DNA of 64,000 nt from Robertkochia flava. GTDB lineage: Bacteria; Bacteroidota; Bacteroidia; Flavobacteriales; Flavobacteriaceae. The position numbers were made by a program, and so were the translations under genes. Every line of letters begins with the position of its first letter. Position 1 is the first letter of the stretch. The notes below the pieces were generated by a model. The model had not been told where the DNA came from. It saw only the letters and a list, made by a program, of their open reading frames with translations, and did not search any database. Of the stretch, positions 16,996 through 26,496 are shown one piece after another. The stretch covers positions 372,001 through 436,000 of the forward strand of contig NZ_JAINZT010000005.1 of the NCBI RefSeq assembly GCF_020166515.1, given 5' to 3'.

Positions 16996-19449
16996 ATGAC
17001 CGGTAAAATTCCCTCTAACGACTATGTGATATTCCTGGATGAGCTCGGTATGGAGTACCTTCCAATGGTAGGTGGTAAGAATGCATCCCTGGGAGAAATG
17101 ATCAGAAACCTTGGCCATCAGGGTATAAAAGTTCCAAACGGTTTTGCCGTAACGGTAAAGGCATTCGACGCTTTTATCCTGGAAAACCAGTTAAAGGATA
17201 AAATAGAAGATATCCTTAAGGGCCTGGATGTAAATGACATCATTAATTTAAGGAAAACCGGTTCAGAGATCCGGAAATTGATTTCAAACGGGAAGTTCCC
17301 TGTTTCTGTGGAAAAGGCCATCCTCAGCTCCTATTACAGGTTATCGGAGATGTACGGGCAGGAAGCTACGGATATAGCCGTGCGCTCTTCGGCCACAGCC
17401 GAAGATCTTCCCGATGCCTCATTTGCCGGGCAGCAATCCACTTTTCTCAACATTAGGGGCGGGGAAATGTTACTCACGGCCATTCGCAGTTGTTTTGCGT
17501 CTTTATATACCGACAGGGCTATTTCCTACCGGTCTTCCAGGGGTTTTGACCACTTTGCAGTGAAACTGTCTGTAGGGGTACAGAAAATGGTGCGATCGGA
17601 TCTCGGGGTTTCCGGGGTAGCATTTTCCCTGGATACCGAAACCGGTTTCAGGGATGTTATTCTGATCAATGCCGCCTTCGGACTGGGGGAATTGCTCGTT
17701 GGGGGTGAAATTCTACCCGATGAGTTTCTCGTTTTTAAACCTGCCCTTAAAAAAGGATACAGGTCTATCATAGAAAAGAAAATGGGTGAGAAGAGCCATA
17801 AACTGATCTACGGCCATAAACCCTTTGAAACGGTGAAAAAAGTACCGGTGGAGAAATCCCAGCAATCTGCCTTTTGTCTGGATAATGATCAGATCCTTCA
17901 GTTGGCCCGATGGGTTCAGAAAATAGAAGATTATTACACGGGTATACGCGGAAGCTGGTGCCCTATGGATGTGGAATGGGCCATAGATGGGTTAACCGAT
18001 GAGCTCTATATCGTTCAGGCCAGACCTGAAACCATACATTCCCAGGAGACCCAGGAAGGTATCAAGGAATTCAAGGTGGAGGATGGTGATCTGGCTGAAA
18101 GGTTGCTCTTTGAGGGAGTGGCTGTAGGAGAGAAAGTAGGAACCGGAAAGGTTCGCCGTATCGTAAGCCTCGACGGGAGAGATGGAAGTGTAGATGAAAC
18201 AGCCTTTAAGGAAGGGGAAATCCTGGTCACCGAAATGACCGATCCTGATTGGGAGCCTTTAATGAAAAAGGCCGCAGCCATTATTACTGAAAAAGGAGGG
18301 AGAACTTGTCACGCAGCCATTGTAGCGCGGGAAATCGGAGTGCCGGCTATAGTAGGCGCTTCAGGGGCTACCCGTCTGGTGGAAGATGGACAGGAGATTA
18401 CCGTTTCCTGTGCCGAGGGAAGCACGGGGAAGGTGTACGATGGTAAGATCAATTACAGCCTGAAGGAAACAGCCTATGCCGACTTCCCTCAAACCAGGAC
18501 ACCAATTATGATGAATGTGGGTTCTCCGGAACTCGCCTTTCAATATTCAAGAATTCCCAATAGTGGTGTCGGGCTGGCCCGGGAAGAGTTTATTATTAAC
18601 AATCATATAAAGGTGCATCCGCTTGCCCTGCTGAGACACCGGGAGATCGGCGATGAAGAACTTTCTGCGGCCATTCAAAAGATCACCGCAGGATATGAAT
18701 CCGAAAAAGCATTTTTTATCAATAAACTGGCTCAGGGAGTGGCCAGGATCGCAGCTGCCTTTTACCCCAAACGGGTGATTACCCGATTGTCTGATTTTAA
18801 ATCGAATGAATATTTCCATTTGTTGGGCGGGCAATACTTCGAACCGGAAGAAGAAAACCCTATGATCGGGTGGAGAGGGGCATCGCGCTATTATGCCGAA
18901 GATTTCAGGGAGGCTTTTGACCTTGAGTGCAGTGCTTTAAAAATGGTAAGAGATGAATTCGGACTTGATAATCTTACCGTAATGATCCCCTTTTGCAGGA
19001 CTCCACAGGAACTAAAAAAGGTGCTCGATATCATGGAGGTAAATGGTTTGAAAAGAGGAGACCGCAACCTGGAGATCTACCTGATGGCAGAGATCCCTTC
19101 CAATATTATTCTTGCAGAAGATTTTATCCCCATGATCGATGGATTTTCGATTGGTTCAAACGACCTGACTCAGCTTACCCTGGGCCTTGACCGCGATTCC
19201 AGCCTGGTGGCTCACCTCTACGATGAACGTAATGAGGCGGTAAAAACCATGATTAGAACCCTGATTAAGACAGCCAGGCGCCACGGAACCAAGGTAGGTA
19301 TCTGTGGCCAGGGACCTTCCGATTTTCCGGATTTCTCGGAATTTCTGGTACGGGAAGGGATCGACAGTATTTCGGTGACCCCGGATTCTGTGCTGAAGAC
19401 CCTGAAGGTCATTTCAAGGGTGGAAGCCAAGGATCAGATCAAGGTATAA
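16996..19449 (+). CDS. ppsA: Phosphoenolpyruvate synthase (pyruvate, water dikinase)
   Basis: Gluconeogenic enzyme converting pyruvate, ATP and water to PEP, AMP and phosphate. With the ATG at 16996 it has 817 residues; an upstream-extended frame to 16861 adds 45 residues with no family similarity. The N-terminal nucleotide-binding domain opens with GGKNASLGEMIRNL and contains VRSSATAEDLPDASFAGQQ. The swivelling domain carries the phosphorylated His in GGRTCHAAIVAREIG (about H439). The C-terminal barrel has GGASRYY-like, SIGSNDLTQLTLGLDRDS and GICGQGPSD (about Cys770) motifs. A LacI-type operator lies just upstream and an intrinsic terminator follows, so it appears monocistronic. Confidence 0.95.
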   Translation: MTGKIPSNDYVIFLDELGMEYLPMVGGKNASLGEMIRNLGHQGIKVPNGFAVTVKAFDAFILENQLKDKIEDILKGLDVNDIINLRKTGSEIRKLISNGKFPVSVEKAILSSYYRLSEMYGQEATDIAVRSSATAEDLPDASFAGQQSTFLNIRGGEMLLTAIRSCFASLYTDRAISYRSSRGFDHFAVKLSVGVQKMVRSDLGVSGVAFSLDTETGFRDVILINAAFGLGELLVGGEILPDEFLVFKPALKKGYRSIIEKKMGEKSHKLIYGHKPFETVKKVPVEKSQQSAFCLDNDQILQLARWVQKIEDYYTGIRGSWCPMDVEWAIDGLTDELYIVQARPETIHSQETQEGIKEFKVEDGDLAERLLFEGVAVGEKVGTGKVRRIVSLDGRDGSVDETAFKEGEILVTEMTDPDWEPLMKKAAAIITEKGGRTCHAAIVAREIGVPAIVGASGATRLVEDGQEITVSCAEGSTGKVYDGKINYSLKETAYADFPQTRTPIMMNVGSPELAFQYSRIPNSGVGLAREEFIINNHIKVHPLALLRHREIGDEELSAAIQKITAGYESEKAFFINKLAQGVARIAAAFYPKRVITRLSDFKSNEYFHLLGGQYFEPEEENPMIGWRGASRYYAEDFREAFDLECSALKMVRDEFGLDNLTVMIPFCRTPQELKKVLDIMEVNGLKRGDRNLEIYLMAEIPSNIILAEDFIPMIDGFSIGSNDLTQLTLGLDRDSSLVAHLYDERNEAVKTMIRTLIKTARRHGTKVGICGQGPSDFPDFSEFLVREGIDSISVTPDSVLKTLKVISRVEAKDQIKV

Positions 19450-19516
19450 TCATCGGGGAGGAGGAGATACACCCAGGTGAAAATTTTTATTGCATCGAGG
19501 TATCTTCCGGGTCCTT

Positions 19517-19555
19517 AGAACCGGAACCGTGTAAGCTCCTGCTTCCGGTTTTTTC
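19517..19555 (+). terminator. Intrinsic terminator after ppsA
   Basis: AACCGGAA (19519-19526) pairs exactly with TTCCGGTT (19543-19550), and a T run follows, 70 bp after the ppsA stop. Confidence 0.65.
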
Positions 19556-19670
19556 TGAAACAGCGGCTGTAAGCCCGGGTATTTTTAAAATTTAATATCA
19601 GGTAGTGTAGAATTTTTTTTACAAAAATGATTCTCTATATTGTCCGAAAATTTTTATTTCGACTACCGTG

Positions 19671-20429
19671 ATGTTTAATAATGTCTTTTCATTTAACGGG
19701 AGGATCAGGCGCCTGGAATACGGCCTGAGCCTTATTCTTTACGTGGTATTGTATGCCTGTCTTGTGGTGGTATGGGAGGCTTTTAACCGGGGAGCTTTTA
19801 TTTTTTACCTGATTTCTGTGGTGCTGTTGTGGTTTCTTCTGGCTCAGGGATCGAAACGCTGTCATGATATAGGGTATTCTGCCTTTTATCAGTTCATTCC
19901 TTTTTACTTCCTGATCCTGATCTTTCAGGACGGGCAAAGTGCCCGGAATGCCTATGGGAAAAACCCAAAGGACACCCCTCCGGCAAGTACACTGCCCACT
20001 TTAAAGCGTTTAAAAGAAAGGAGGTCTTTTAAACATTCCCGCACCAGGTTGCTCATCCTTATGAGCAGTTCTATTATGAGCTATGTTTTAATTTCAGTAG
20101 TACTGCTGGAATACCTTCCCTTTGATGAACTGTTGAAATTTGCAGTGATCTGGTTGCTTGTTGTTCCCTTTTTTTTATTGGCACTACTGGCGGTTTACCG
20201 GCGAAGACCCTTAAATCTGAGCTCTTACCTTATTCTTAAACAACGGTTTCTTTTTGGTACCTGTTTCTATATTGGATTGCGACTCTATGTCCTCTTTTTC
20301 AGGGAAACGGCCTTTGAACCCTACTCAGTTCCCCTGGAGCTATTATTTATCCTTCTTTTGGCAGGAATTTCCTGGGGTTCCTACAAGATATACCTCTCCA
20401 TGTTTAACAAAACACAGGTACACGCATGA
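19671..20429 (+). CDS. DUF805-type membrane protein
   Basis: 252-residue polytopic membrane protein. The N-terminus FNGRIRRLEYGLSLIL and the SKRCHDIGYS block are hallmarks of DUF805 inner-membrane proteins, whose function is unknown. About six hydrophobic segments are present: three in the DUF805 half (to about residue 90) and three in a less conserved C-terminal half. The frame can also start at a GTG one codon earlier; the ATG at 19671 is preferred. Its stop overlaps the next gene start as ATGA, so the two proteins are probably made together. Confidence 0.8.
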   Translation: MFNNVFSFNGRIRRLEYGLSLILYVVLYACLVVVWEAFNRGAFIFYLISVVLLWFLLAQGSKRCHDIGYSAFYQFIPFYFLILIFQDGQSARNAYGKNPKDTPPASTLPTLKRLKERRSFKHSRTRLLILMSSSIMSYVLISVVLLEYLPFDELLKFAVIWLLVVPFFLLALLAVYRRRPLNLSSYLILKQRFLFGTCFYIGLRLYVLFFRETAFEPYSVPLELLFILLLAGISWGSYKIYLSMFNKTQVHA

Positions 20430-23116
20430 GGAACTTATCGCATCTTTTTATTTCGGGACTATTGTTTGCAGTCCTCCTCATTTTTGGAATTACCCATGAT
20501 CGAACGTACCATTACCAGGATCCTGTGGCCTGGTCTGAACTGCCTCTGAATTGGGATCAGTTCAGACTTGTGGATGAACTTGAAAATAATTATGCAGCCA
20601 TCATTTATTCGGGGATCGTTGCTCCCGACCTGATCACGGAATCCGATTCCAGGGTATATGCTTATATGGATCCCAATCAGTCAGCAAGAATAGCCGAGGC
20701 TTCCCAGGAAGGTTCCAGCGTCCTGATACATGAACAATACCATTTCAACCTTGCCGAGTACTGCTCCCGGTTATTGCGAAGAGCAATTGTTCGCAAGGGC
20801 CTGGAAGGAATGTCTTATGAAACCCTCGAGCATTTAAGATTCAAATACACGGACAAGCTGGAAGAACTTCAACAGGAATACGACAATAAAACAGATCATA
20901 ACCTGAATACCGATGAGCAGAGACAGTGGGTGTTAAAGATCGATGACTGGCTTCGGGAAACTGCTTTGTACAAGGAACCGGACATCTACAACTATTTTAA
21001 TTTTTATGGAAATAATTCCGGGTATTACAAGGAAATGAGCTATACCCTGACCGGGAAGCTGCTTCCGTCCATTCCTACCGGAATGCAGGAGATGCAATAC
21101 GGAGAGGTGTACCAGGTCATATATCAGGATGGAGATCGACTGGTTAAATTTTACAAGGACGGAGTTCATACCTCGGGAGGCATTTTTGAAACAGCAACCT
21201 TAAAGATCGTACGTAAAGCAGAAGGTGTTGTGGAAACGCATTACCTGGATGCTGATGGGGCGTATAATGAAAAACGGGAGTACGCCATTCGGGAAGCGAG
21301 AACCGGGAAGGACGGCAGCCTTGTCTTCCGTTATTTTAACGCCAAACAGGAACGGGTAGACTTTGATGCCAATTTTGAAATAAGGTATGACTTCAATGCA
21401 AAAAACAATTCCTATACCTCGACCTTTTTGAACGCACAAGGTATGGAGATCCCCAACGATGAAGGCATAAGTCATGTTCAGAAAATACTCGATAAACATG
21501 ACAGGACCATCCAGAAAATAAACTTAGACCGGGATCTTCGTATGCTTAATGATCGTAACCTGGTAGCCCGGTATACGTACCGCTATAATGACAATAACCA
21601 GGAAACCACTATGAAGTTGTATGACGCCAATGGAGCTTTTGCATATCACCTTCAGGATTATCATTTGAATTATGAATATGATGAACGTGGGAATCTCCGG
21701 ATAATAAAATCGCTGGATGAAAAAGGGAATCTGATCTATGATGCTAACGGAACAGCGGTCTATGAATATTATTACGACAGGAACGATCGCGTCATGTTGG
21801 AGAAAAGGTTTAACCATAAATACGACCCGGTAGTGTCCAGGGACGGGTATCATAAGCGGGTAACTGATTATGATTCTTTAGGGAGAATTGTCTTTACGGC
21901 CCTGTACCTCCCGGGAGATGTCTTAAAATTTAACGACAACAAATGGGGTGCGACCCGTAACGAATATGTGGGTGACAGCGTGGTTTTTGAATATAACCTC
22001 AACGGCTACGGGGAGGTTGATGTAAACGAAACAGGGATCGCTATGGTAAAGAAAATCCTGAACGACCGGGGAGAAGTACTGGAAGAGCAATACCTGGATA
22101 TGATCGGTCGTAAAGCGATCATGGCCAACGGAGTCCATAAATTCAGCTATGTTTATAATGATAAGGGACAACTACTTCAAACCACGACATACGACAGTCT
22201 GGGTCAGGCGACTCCCTTCGAGGTCGATATCGTCAAGATCGTCAGGGAGTACGACAGTCTCGGAAATCCTTCCCGACTCGCTTGTTTTGATAAGGATGAC
22301 CAGCCCGTAGCCGATGAATCCGGCGTAAGCGTCACCCGATATCAATACGGTAGTGATTCCCAAATTTCCTCAGAATGGTACTTCGATGAAAAGGGCCTTC
22401 CCGCAGCGCGCGACGGAGTTCATAAGTGGGAGTATGAGCGCAATTCCAAAGGACTGGATGCTGTGGTAAAAAAATATGGCCTGACCGGAAACTTAATCGA
22501 GGGAGCCTGCATCGAAAAGTATACCTATAATGCTTATGACCGGTTAACAAGAAAGGCTTTTTATAACCGGAATGGCCAAAGAACCAGAAATGCTGAGGGT
22601 GTAAGTGCTATAGCATACCGTTACGATAAAAGAATGTTGTCTTCCGGTGAAGCATATTTTGACGAACTGGATAAGCCGGTAAATAACAACGGAGGTATAG
22701 CTTATGAAGTCTACACGCTCAATGCGATGGGGTATACGCAAAGCCTGCAATATTTGGATAAGGAGCACCAGCCGGTTCCTGGCCCCAATGGATATCACAA
22801 AATAGTACAGGAATGGGATGAAGTGGGTGAGTTGAAAATGTACGCCATGTATGACACCGGCCTGCGTTTGATGGCAGACCAAAGCGGAATTGCTACTTAT
22901 GAATACGAGCTATTCCCTTCCGGACTCACCCGCGAGATCCGGAGGTATGATACCAGCGGGGTCCTGGCCAATAACACTATGGGGGTAGCCCTGACCCGAT
23001 ACAGGTTTACCATGAATGGCTTGTATTACCTGGAGGAGGAACTGGATGCGAATACAGCTTTGGCATATAGCCCGAAACAGCCTGCCCAAAATGAGGATAC
23101 GGCCCTATTGGAATAA
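20426..23116 (+). CDS. Secreted HExxH-motif protein with long YD-like repeat domain
   Basis: 896 residues with an N-terminal hydrophobic signal or anchor (to about residue 23). Residues 40-130 contain HEQYHFNLAEYCSR, an HExxH motif (H102, E103, H106) with a Glu at 111. This resembles the HEQGHFDIAE signature of DUF922-type putative zinc peptidases. From about residue 200 to 885 there are roughly a dozen degenerate repeats of 40-50 residues, each with a pattern like YxYDxxGxxxxxxYxDxxGxPxxxxxG, related to RHS/YD repeats. No RHS toxin core (DPxGxxxG) or toxin domain is seen at the C-terminus. It is co-translated with the DUF805 gene. Function is not known; peptidase activity is only suggested by the motif. 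Confidence 0.7.
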   Translation: MRNLSHLFISGLLFAVLLIFGITHDRTYHYQDPVAWSELPLNWDQFRLVDELENNYAAIIYSGIVAPDLITESDSRVYAYMDPNQSARIAEASQEGSSVLIHEQYHFNLAEYCSRLLRRAIVRKGLEGMSYETLEHLRFKYTDKLEELQQEYDNKTDHNLNTDEQRQWVLKIDDWLRETALYKEPDIYNYFNFYGNNSGYYKEMSYTLTGKLLPSIPTGMQEMQYGEVYQVIYQDGDRLVKFYKDGVHTSGGIFETATLKIVRKAEGVVETHYLDADGAYNEKREYAIREARTGKDGSLVFRYFNAKQERVDFDANFEIRYDFNAKNNSYTSTFLNAQGMEIPNDEGISHVQKILDKHDRTIQKINLDRDLRMLNDRNLVARYTYRYNDNNQETTMKLYDANGAFAYHLQDYHLNYEYDERGNLRIIKSLDEKGNLIYDANGTAVYEYYYDRNDRVMLEKRFNHKYDPVVSRDGYHKRVTDYDSLGRIVFTALYLPGDVLKFNDNKWGATRNEYVGDSVVFEYNLNGYGEVDVNETGIAMVKKILNDRGEVLEEQYLDMIGRKAIMANGVHKFSYVYNDKGQLLQTTTYDSLGQATPFEVDIVKIVREYDSLGNPSRLACFDKDDQPVADESGVSVTRYQYGSDSQISSEWYFDEKGLPAARDGVHKWEYERNSKGLDAVVKKYGLTGNLIEGACIEKYTYNAYDRLTRKAFYNRNGQRTRNAEGVSAIAYRYDKRMLSSGEAYFDELDKPVNNNGGIAYEVYTLNAMGYTQSLQYLDKEHQPVPGPNGYHKIVQEWDEVGELKMYAMYDTGLRLMADQSGIATYEYELFPSGLTREIRRYDTSGVLANNTMGVALTRYRFTMNGLYYLEEELDANTALAYSPKQPAQNEDTALLE

Positions 23117-23127
23117 GGACGGATGTT

Positions 23128-23160
23128 CTTCGGGGAATCAAAGTCCGAAGTCTCTTTTTT
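23128..23160 (+). terminator. Probable intrinsic terminator after the YD-repeat gene
   Basis: CTTCGG (23128-23133) pairs with CCGAAG (23145-23150), followed by TCTCTTTTTT. It lies in the 71-bp gap between two convergent genes. Confidence 0.5.
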
Positions 23161-23187
23161 CTTCCGGATGTAAAACGGGGTTACTTC

Positions 23188-24348
23188 TTAAAAATCCAAT
23201 AGAATATATTCCACCCGCCTGCTTTCACGCAGCTGTTCCTCTGTACAGGGTTGCCCTTCACGGCAGGGTCCTTCGATCTCGTTCTGGATAGAACCCACAG
23301 CCTTGATCCTTTCCGGGGCAACCCCCTGGGTAGACAGGTAGGCTTTAATCCTGTTGGCGCGTCTTACCGAGAGCCAGGCATTATATTCTTCGGAACCCCT
23401 GGGGTCTACATTCCCACGAATCTCGATAACAGTGGTGGGATAGTAATTTAGAAAGGCAGCAAGCTGGTCGATCTTTTCCAGGTCTTCCAGGGTAATAAAA
23501 GAGGAGTTGACCTCAAAAGAAATCCTTTCTACGGAAGCGAGATCCGATTTGAGTCGGTTGATGATCGCCACTCGTTTTTCCTCTTCAGATACGGATTTTA
23601 CAGGCTGCGTTTCAGCGGCTGGAGGAACTGTTTCTTCTTCTTTCTCTAAAGGGGTGTTCTCGGTTGAGGCCACCAGGGATCTGTCGATCTCCGGCTGTTT
23701 ATTTATGGAATCGTTCACCACCAGGGTGTTGTTTTCTTCTGTCTCCTGTTTTCCGGCAAAAAGTTTTCCAAGGTCCGGTTTGAATACCACTCCTATCCCG
23801 TGTTGAATATGATTATCTCCTGAACCATCGCCCAACTGCCACTTGCCCAGGGTGCTCAGGTTTACTGCAAAACGGTCGTTAAACCAGAAGTTAAATCCTG
23901 CCCCGAGGTTGTAGGTCAGGCTGTTATTTCCAGCCAGGCGATTTACTCCCATTCCTGTATTGATAAACGGATCAAACCAGCCTCTGGGGTCGATCATATT
24001 TTTGAATCCATACCCAATCATTCCGTCAAGAGCGTAATAGTTCCATTCGGTTGATTGCGGGTTTCCATCAACGATCACGTCTTTCTGATACCTGTTGTAA
24101 CTGGCAAACCCCTGGAAAAACATTCCATTGGTGAGGGCGTAGCCCATGGAGAACCTGGAGGGAAATACGACACTGCTCCAGTTCTCTGTAAAATTAAAGG
24201 GTTCAGATCCGTTTGTGCCCGAATCATCAATAAAATTAAAGCCCCCTCCAAATAACCAGCCTTGTTTTTCATACTGGGCATGGGCCTGCACTGTAAACAG
24301 GATAATAAACAGAGCAGAAGCCATAACATGTAGATGTCTTCTCATCAT
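23188..24348 (-). CDS. OmpA family outer-membrane protein
   Basis: 386 residues: signal peptide (cleavage after QAHAQ-like sequence), N-terminal beta-barrel of about 190 residues, a Glu/Pro-rich linker, and a C-terminal OmpA domain. The OmpA domain carries EIRGNVDPRGSEEYN and LSVRRANRIKAYL, including the Asp and Arg that bind meso-diaminopimelate of peptidoglycan. A CREGQPC pair near the end may form a disulfide. It tethers the outer membrane to the cell wall. Two adjacent ATG codons open the frame. It converges with the YD-repeat gene. Confidence 0.92.
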   Translation of the reverse strand: MMRRHLHVMASALFIILFTVQAHAQYEKQGWLFGGGFNFIDDSGTNGSEPFNFTENWSSVVFPSRFSMGYALTNGMFFQGFASYNRYQKDVIVDGNPQSTEWNYYALDGMIGYGFKNMIDPRGWFDPFINTGMGVNRLAGNNSLTYNLGAGFNFWFNDRFAVNLSTLGKWQLGDGSGDNHIQHGIGVVFKPDLGKLFAGKQETEENNTLVVNDSINKQPEIDRSLVASTENTPLEKEEETVPPAAETQPVKSVSEEEKRVAIINRLKSDLASVERISFEVNSSFITLEDLEKIDQLAAFLNYYPTTVIEIRGNVDPRGSEEYNAWLSVRRANRIKAYLSTQGVAPERIKAVGSIQNEIEGPCREGQPCTEEQLRESRRVEYILLDF

Positions 24349-24446
24349 AATAAGATTTATGGTTGGCGAAAAATGTTAATTTCTGGGGGAAAGGTACTAT
24401 TAGCAATTCCTGTAATCCTATTAAAATTCCAGGATATTTCTATGGT

Positions 24447-24454
24447 CAAATATA
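24447..24454 (-). promoter_or_regulatory. Putative -7 element for the ompA-like gene
   Basis: The minus strand reads TATATTTG, a perfect TAnnTTTG match, 98 bp upstream of the OmpA gene start. No TTG at the usual -33 spacing is evident. The surrounding 24349-24639 stretch is otherwise AT-rich intergenic DNA without a plausible gene. Confidence 0.35.
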
Positions 24455-24639
24455 GTAAACTCTCCAAATATGCTCGTAAAAAGCTAAAATAAAAAGCGTT
24501 TTTTCGTACAAGACATGTGGGTTCAACCTGTTGGTATGTGATATTGCAAGCTTAATCTCACGGGTGTGTGGGTTTTGACCGGTAACCGGTCAAGCCATTA
24601 TCCATCGATTCCAGTTTTCAGGAATGGAGGAGGTGTTTT

Positions 24640-25008
24640 TTAAATCCTGATGATATCTGATGGTGTATCCACCAGAATAGCGGTTTTTCCCCTTATGGCT
24701 ATGGGTTGTTTCAGGATTTCCGGGTTGCTTCGGATCATGGTGATCCAGTCTTCTTCCGACAGGTCATAGGGGAGGGCTCCTGAGGAATGCAAGCTAGGGT
24801 GTTCAGCAATAATAAGTTCATGGATCTCCATGTTCAGCATTGCGGCCAATTCTGCGATCTGAGTGCCTGTTGGAGGTGTTTTAACAATGTCGACTTCCAG
24901 GATGGGCAGGCCTTCGGCAAGGGCATAAGCCCTCGTTTTCTTTGCTTTTAGCGTATCCGGGTTACAGAATAAGGTGATCTGTCTGTCTGAGGTGGCTATT
25001 TCTCCCAT
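24640..25008 (-). CDS. ArsC/Spx-like thioredoxin-fold protein lacking the canonical Cys motif
   Basis: 122 residues. The pattern ITLFCNPDTLKAKKTRAYA at the N-terminus, the middle VDIVKTPPTGTQIAELAAML and the end RSNPEILKQPIAIRGKTAIL follow the arsenate reductase (ArsC/YffB/Spx) fold, including the NPxLLxxPI-type strand. The usual catalytic Cys after NP (NPxCxxS) is absent; the only Cys is two residues earlier, so classic arsenate reductase activity is doubtful. It is the last gene of a minus-strand group with the phosphoribosyltransferase and a coiled-coil protein, possibly a redox or stress factor. Confidence 0.72.
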   Translation of the reverse strand: MGEIATSDRQITLFCNPDTLKAKKTRAYALAEGLPILEVDIVKTPPTGTQIAELAAMLNMEIHELIIAEHPSLHSSGALPYDLSEEDWITMIRSNPEILKQPIAIRGKTAILVDTPSDIIRI

Positions 25009-25138
25009 GATTACTTTTTTTTTATGTTTTTTGCCGGTATCGGTTGATAAACACTTGCATTACCGGTTTGTGATCTGAATGCATCGGACATCAAAAGTGC
25101 TCCGTTTCCTGTTCGTGTCGGGGATTTAGGGAAGAATA

Positions 25139-25786
25139 TTATAGATCCCGGGATTTGTTTCTCTTTGCTGCTTCCCTTATCAAGGCGGCAGCTTCCTGGT
25201 CTGAAACCTGGTCGAAATCCCTGTAATATGCACCTACGGAATTAAAGAATTGAGGGGTTTCCAGGCAAATAATTTCATCTATGTAGGGAGATCGCCTAAA
25301 TTTCTTTAATGCCGATTCGGGGGCTACGGGAATAGCAAGTACGATCTTTTCAGGCGACTCCCCATGGATCAGTGCTACCGTGGAAAGCAGGGTATTCCCT
25401 GTGGCCACCCCATCATCCGTAAGGATAATGATCTTTCCGTGCAGTGGCTCCCGGGCTTGTTCGCTGTAATAGATTTGCTGTCTTTGCCTTAGAAGTGTTC
25501 TGATGTTTTTAATTTCACGGTCGATATACTCCCTGGAAATGCCCGAAGCCTGTTTGTCCAGTACCACTCCCTGAAGACTTACTGCCCCAATTGCGTATTC
25601 TTTATTATCGGGATGCCCGATCTTTTTGGAAAGGACGACCCCCAGCGGGAGATCAAGTTCTTTTGCAATAACCGACCCCAGAGGTAAACCACCCCTGGGA
25701 ACAGCCAGTACCAGGGCATTTGTCCCTTTATAGGGTTTTAACCTTTCTGCCAACAGGCTTCCTGCATGTGTTCTGTTGAGAAACAT
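25139..25786 (-). CDS. Phosphoribosyltransferase-domain protein
   Basis: With a start at the ATG at 25786 the protein has 215 residues; a 36-residue upstream extension is possible but does not resemble the family. The type I phosphoribosyltransferase fold is shown by LAVPRGGLPLGSVIAKELDLP and the PRPP-binding loop IILTDDGVATGNTL, with a KKIGHPDNKEYAIGAV segment between. Stand-alone proteins of this type often accompany universal stress or dormancy-type clusters in bacteria; the base substrate is unknown. Its neighbours are the ArsC-like gene downstream and a coiled-coil gene upstream. Confidence 0.85.
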   Translation of the reverse strand: MFLNRTHAGSLLAERLKPYKGTNALVLAVPRGGLPLGSVIAKELDLPLGVVLSKKIGHPDNKEYAIGAVSLQGVVLDKQASGISREYIDREIKNIRTLLRQRQQIYYSEQAREPLHGKIIILTDDGVATGNTLLSTVALIHGESPEKIVLAIPVAPESALKKFRRSPYIDEIICLETPQFFNSVGAYYRDFDQVSDQEAAALIREAAKRNKSRDL

Positions 25787-25909
25787 AATCCTGTTTTTTA
25801 CGACCCGCTGTGTCCTGTTTGTACCCGATATTTTAGCTTTTGAACTTCCTGTTTTTTGTGCAATATCCGGCAACAGGCCAGCAATTAATTGCACCGTTTT
25901 CGGAAACGT

Positions 25910-26293
25910 TTACATGTACCGGGAAAGAAATCCAAAAAACCTCTTTTTGAGGTCGTTGTATATTAAACGTTCCGACTCCATCTGTTCCCTGATCTCTTCA
26001 TGGTGTCTGTACCCTTTCATATCTATGGCGTCATGATCAGCGTTTACGTTCATGGCAATAATATGTTCATGACCTTCAGTTTCATCGAGGAGATCATTGA
26101 TCTTTTCCCGGTGAATAAAAAACTGATTCTGAAATTGCTCCAGCCTCGCCAGTACTTGCTCATCGGTCCATCTGCTTGCTATTTCAGAAAGTCGTTTCTG
26201 GAAACTTTTTATCTCATCTTTCCAAAACAACAACTCTTTTTGCCAGGTTTCATGTTCAAAATGAAGATCGGCATTGTTAATAATTTTCTTCAT
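25910..26293 (-). CDS. Hypothetical cytoplasmic coiled-coil protein
   Basis: 127 residues with no signal peptide or membrane segment. It is rich in Glu, Lys, His and aromatic residues in long predicted helices (EIKSFQKRLSEIASRW, QFQNQFFIHREKINDLLDE). No family was recognised with confidence. An FNR-like site lies 55 bp upstream of its ATG, and it leads a possible operon with the phosphoribosyltransferase and ArsC-like genes. A role in stress or low-oxygen physiology is inferred from context only. Confidence 0.7.
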   Translation of the reverse strand: MKKIINNADLHFEHETWQKELLFWKDEIKSFQKRLSEIASRWTDEQVLARLEQFQNQFFIHREKINDLLDETEGHEHIIAMNVNADHDAIDMKGYRHHEEIREQMESERLIYNDLKKRFFGFLSRYM

Positions 26294-26347
26294 GATAAAA
26301 CGGATTTAATACAGAGGGAAGGTAAGGCAGGGATAATTGTTTTAGAA

Positions 26348-26359
26348 TGATGAAGATCA
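26348..26359 (-). promoter_or_regulatory. FNR/CRP-like site between divergent stress genes
   Basis: TGATGAAGATCA fits the palindromic core TGAT-N4-ATCA of FNR-type sites. It is embedded in a longer block (26344-26363) that recurs at 29562-29581 with only two differences out of 20. It lies 55 bp from the start at 26293 and about 140 bp from the ribonucleotide reductase start. Confidence 0.5.
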
Positions 26360-26496
26360 GTTTGTTAACCCGGGATTTGGAGTACTTTTCATCTTTGGGA
26401 ATACCGACGGGGTTTATCGCGGAAAACCCGGCACTCCCGGGAACTTTTGTCAGGTCCTCCCGCTGCGGTGATCCTGATTAATAGGTCTTTAGTATT

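Noticed and set aside
25902-25913. Second LacI-type operator (GGAAACGTTTAC)
   Set aside because: Only the 8-bp core AAACGTTT is palindromic, it overlaps the end of a coding region, and such an 8-mer is expected by chance in 64 kb.
26360-26496. Cobalamin riboswitch before the B12-dependent reductase
   Set aside because: The leader is short and shows no recognisable B12-box or matching fold.
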